Assembly (NCBI GenBank): GCA_034189035.1
Contig: JAXHVA010000177.1
Span: 1 to 6,575 of the forward strand
Direction: 5' to 3'
DNA from: JAUXFK01 sp034189035
Lineage (GTDB): Bacteria; Desulfobacterota; UBA8473
DNA length: 6,575 nucleotides
Part shown: positions 5,864 to 6,575 of the stretch, piece after piece
Layout of the letters: every line of letters starts with the position of its first letter
Position numbering within the stretch: position 1 is the stretch's first letter
Notes under the pieces: model-generated
What the model was told of the DNA's origin: nothing
The model's input: only the letters and a program-made list of their open reading frames with translations
Databases searched by the model: none
Position numbers and translations under genes: made by a program

Positions 5864-6334
5864 ATGATTTTAGCACCGGATGAAACTGCAATGCTAATAA
5901 AGGAGGAAAAGAGAAGGCTCTTGGTGGCAGGTTCAATTTGCAATGCTTTAGAGATAGAAGGAAAGAACCTTTTAGATTATGTAGTAGATATAGCCAAATT
6001 GACCGACATCCCTATCGTCGCAACAGGCAGTACCATGTTTCATCTAAAGGATAAAAAGGAGATAAAGGCCAAGAAGATGATGGCTGCCGATCTGGTAAAT
6101 TTTTTAAGAGCAGAAAAATGGGAAGATCCTATCATTTCCGAAAGACCAGAACTTCTGGTATTCCTTGGCTACTATCCAGATGTCATAAAGATGCTGAGCT
6201 CTACAATTAGAAATGGAAAGACGATGGTATTGGATAATAGGTATATAAATGAAGCTACATATTCCGCTCCTGATATGTCTTTCAGTGAATGGGCTCAATA
6301 CTTGGATAATGTAATTGACAATCTAAAAAAATAG
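5864..6334 (+). CDS. cdhB: ACDS epsilon subunit-like protein (CdhB family)
   Basis: In methanogens CdhB forms an alpha2-epsilon2 assembly with CdhA; it has a Rossmann-like fold of the DHS/NAD-FAD-binding type, and a flavin/electron-transfer role has been suggested but not settled. The 156-aa product matches the family layout, slightly shorter than the usual 165-170: RRLLVAGS (17-24) for the first strand and glycine loop, DIPIVATGST (48-57), ELLVFLGYY (96-104), and a C-terminal strand ending DNRYINEATYS (124-134), close to the R-x-Y-x-x-N-A-T of methanogen CdhB. AAGGAG (5851-5856), seven bases before the ATG, fixes the start. It lies 42 bases after the CdhA-like gene, the ACDS order. All six arginines use AGA/AGG. 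Conservation of an epsilon partner implies that the divergent alpha subunit is still built into a complex. Confidence 0.85.
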   Translation: MILAPDETAMLIKEEKRRLLVAGSICNALEIEGKNLLDYVVDIAKLTDIPIVATGSTMFHLKDKKEIKAKKMMAADLVNFLRAEKWEDPIISERPELLVFLGYYPDVIKMLSSTIRNGKTMVLDNRYINEATYSAPDMSFSEWAQYLDNVIDNLKK

Positions 6335-6342
6335 CATATATT
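6315..6342 (+). promoter_or_regulatory. possible internal promoter before the CdhC-like gene
   Basis: TTGACA (6315-6320, perfect -35) is followed after 16 bases by TATATT (6337-6342, five of six). It overlaps the last codons of the CdhB-like gene. A TATAAT at 6350-6355 is too far from this -35 to pair with it. The gap of 126 bases before the CdhC-like gene leaves room for an extra transcription start that would raise acetyl-CoA synthase subunit levels relative to alpha and epsilon. No terminator hairpin was seen in the gap. Confidence 0.35.
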
Positions 6343-6460
6343 AGAAAGGTATAATAAATTGTAATTACTATAAAAAAGGGGGGATACAGGTTTTTTTGTA
6401 AAATCGGTAAAATACTAAAAGCACTGTGTAGAAATATTATTTGAAAGGAGGCATTAAGTA

Positions 6461-6575
6461 ATGGCTGTTAAGTTGCCGGAGGGTAAGATTTATCATGTTC
6501 CTGATGATCTTGAGGAGGCCTTGGATGAGGTATCAGATATAGAGATCAGTCCGAGGAACATGGGAGAAAGGATAA
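6461..6575 (+). CDS. cdhC: probable acetyl-CoA synthase/ACDS beta subunit, N-terminus (partial)
   Basis: An open frame starts at ATG 6461 and runs for 38 codons off the end of the window. AAAGGAGG (6444-6451), nine bases upstream, is a near-perfect Shine-Dalgarno site. Residues 26-38 read DIEISPRNMGERI, which matches the conserved start of acetyl-CoA synthase subunits (IPV-x-(V/I)-SP-x3-GERIR in CdhC; G-P-x3-GERIR in AcsB), though the position usually held by Tyr/Phe-Glu here is N-M. The preceding 25 residues are an acidic lead-in. CdhC/AcsB makes acetyl-CoA from CO, a corrinoid-borne methyl group and CoA at the Ni-Ni-[4Fe-4S] A-cluster. Gene order after cdhA and cdhB supports the call. The A-cluster cysteines lie outside the window, so activity cannot be judged. 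Confidence 0.7.
   Translation, partial: MAVKLPEGKIYHVPDDLEEALDEVSDIEISPRNMGERI

Noticed and set aside
6376..6402. AAAAAAGGGGGG...TTTTTTT stretch read as a possible terminator before cdhC
   Set aside because: The G run has no matching C run, so only the A and T tracts could pair; this is not a GC stem followed by a T run.

Overview
The window reads as part of the chromosome of an anaerobic bacterium. The first half looks bacterial: the end of a sugar-type ABC transporter operon and a MarC-family membrane protein. Every gene has a good Shine-Dalgarno site, and a sigma-70-like promoter precedes the second half. The second half carries genes in the order of the methanogen acetyl-CoA decarbonylase/synthase (ACDS) operon (cdhA-cdhB-cdhC). 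That combination fits a strict anaerobe with an archaeal-type or hybrid carbon monoxide dehydrogenase/acetyl-CoA synthase. The taxon cannot be fixed from sequence alone; a Desulfobacterota-like or clostridial host is a guess.

Layout: 1-79 is the last 25 codons of an ABC sugar permease, followed at once by its ATPase of the UgpC/MalK type (84-1148). Positions 1149-1891 are a 743-base AT-rich gap with no convincing gene; it holds a 236-bp stretch bounded by a perfect 13-bp inverted repeat that could be a small non-autonomous mobile element. marC is at 1892-2509. A second gap (2510-2941) ends in a promoter and a perfect 9-bp inverted repeat just downstream of it. Then come a 75-residue cysteine-rich, B-box-like protein (2942-3169), an 831-residue CdhA-like protein (3326-5821), a CdhB-like epsilon subunit (5864-6334), and the start of a probable CdhC (6461 to the window end). 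All genes are on the plus strand.

The main point of interest is the CdhA-like protein. It has the overall architecture of the ACDS alpha subunit: an N-terminal FeS motif, a CODH domain, an inserted ferredoxin-like segment and a second CODH domain. By eye, several residues that build or serve the CO-oxidising Ni-Fe-S C-cluster appear changed. The ligand His is Asn267, no Cys is found at the second ligand position (around 292-297), and the catalytic Lys appears to be Leu643. The His relay is degraded and the subunit-bridging D-cluster cysteines seem absent. Four conserved cysteine positions are kept (334, 528, 557, 593) and two new cysteines appear beside one of them (C586-x3-C590-x2-C593). This suggests a remodelled or non-CODH alpha subunit inside an otherwise ACDS-like complex with epsilon and acetyl-CoA synthase subunits. 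Arginine codon choice also changes sharply between the first half (13 of 36 AGA/AGG) and the cdh half (40 of 47), consistent with separate origins.

How the genes may work together (inference): the small metal-binding protein and the alpha, epsilon and acetyl-CoA synthase subunits are probably expressed together from the promoter near 2824-2852 to make a multi-subunit C1/acetyl-CoA enzyme. The alpha-like subunit may serve electron transfer, structure, or a different small-molecule reaction, with CO perhaps supplied by another enzyme.
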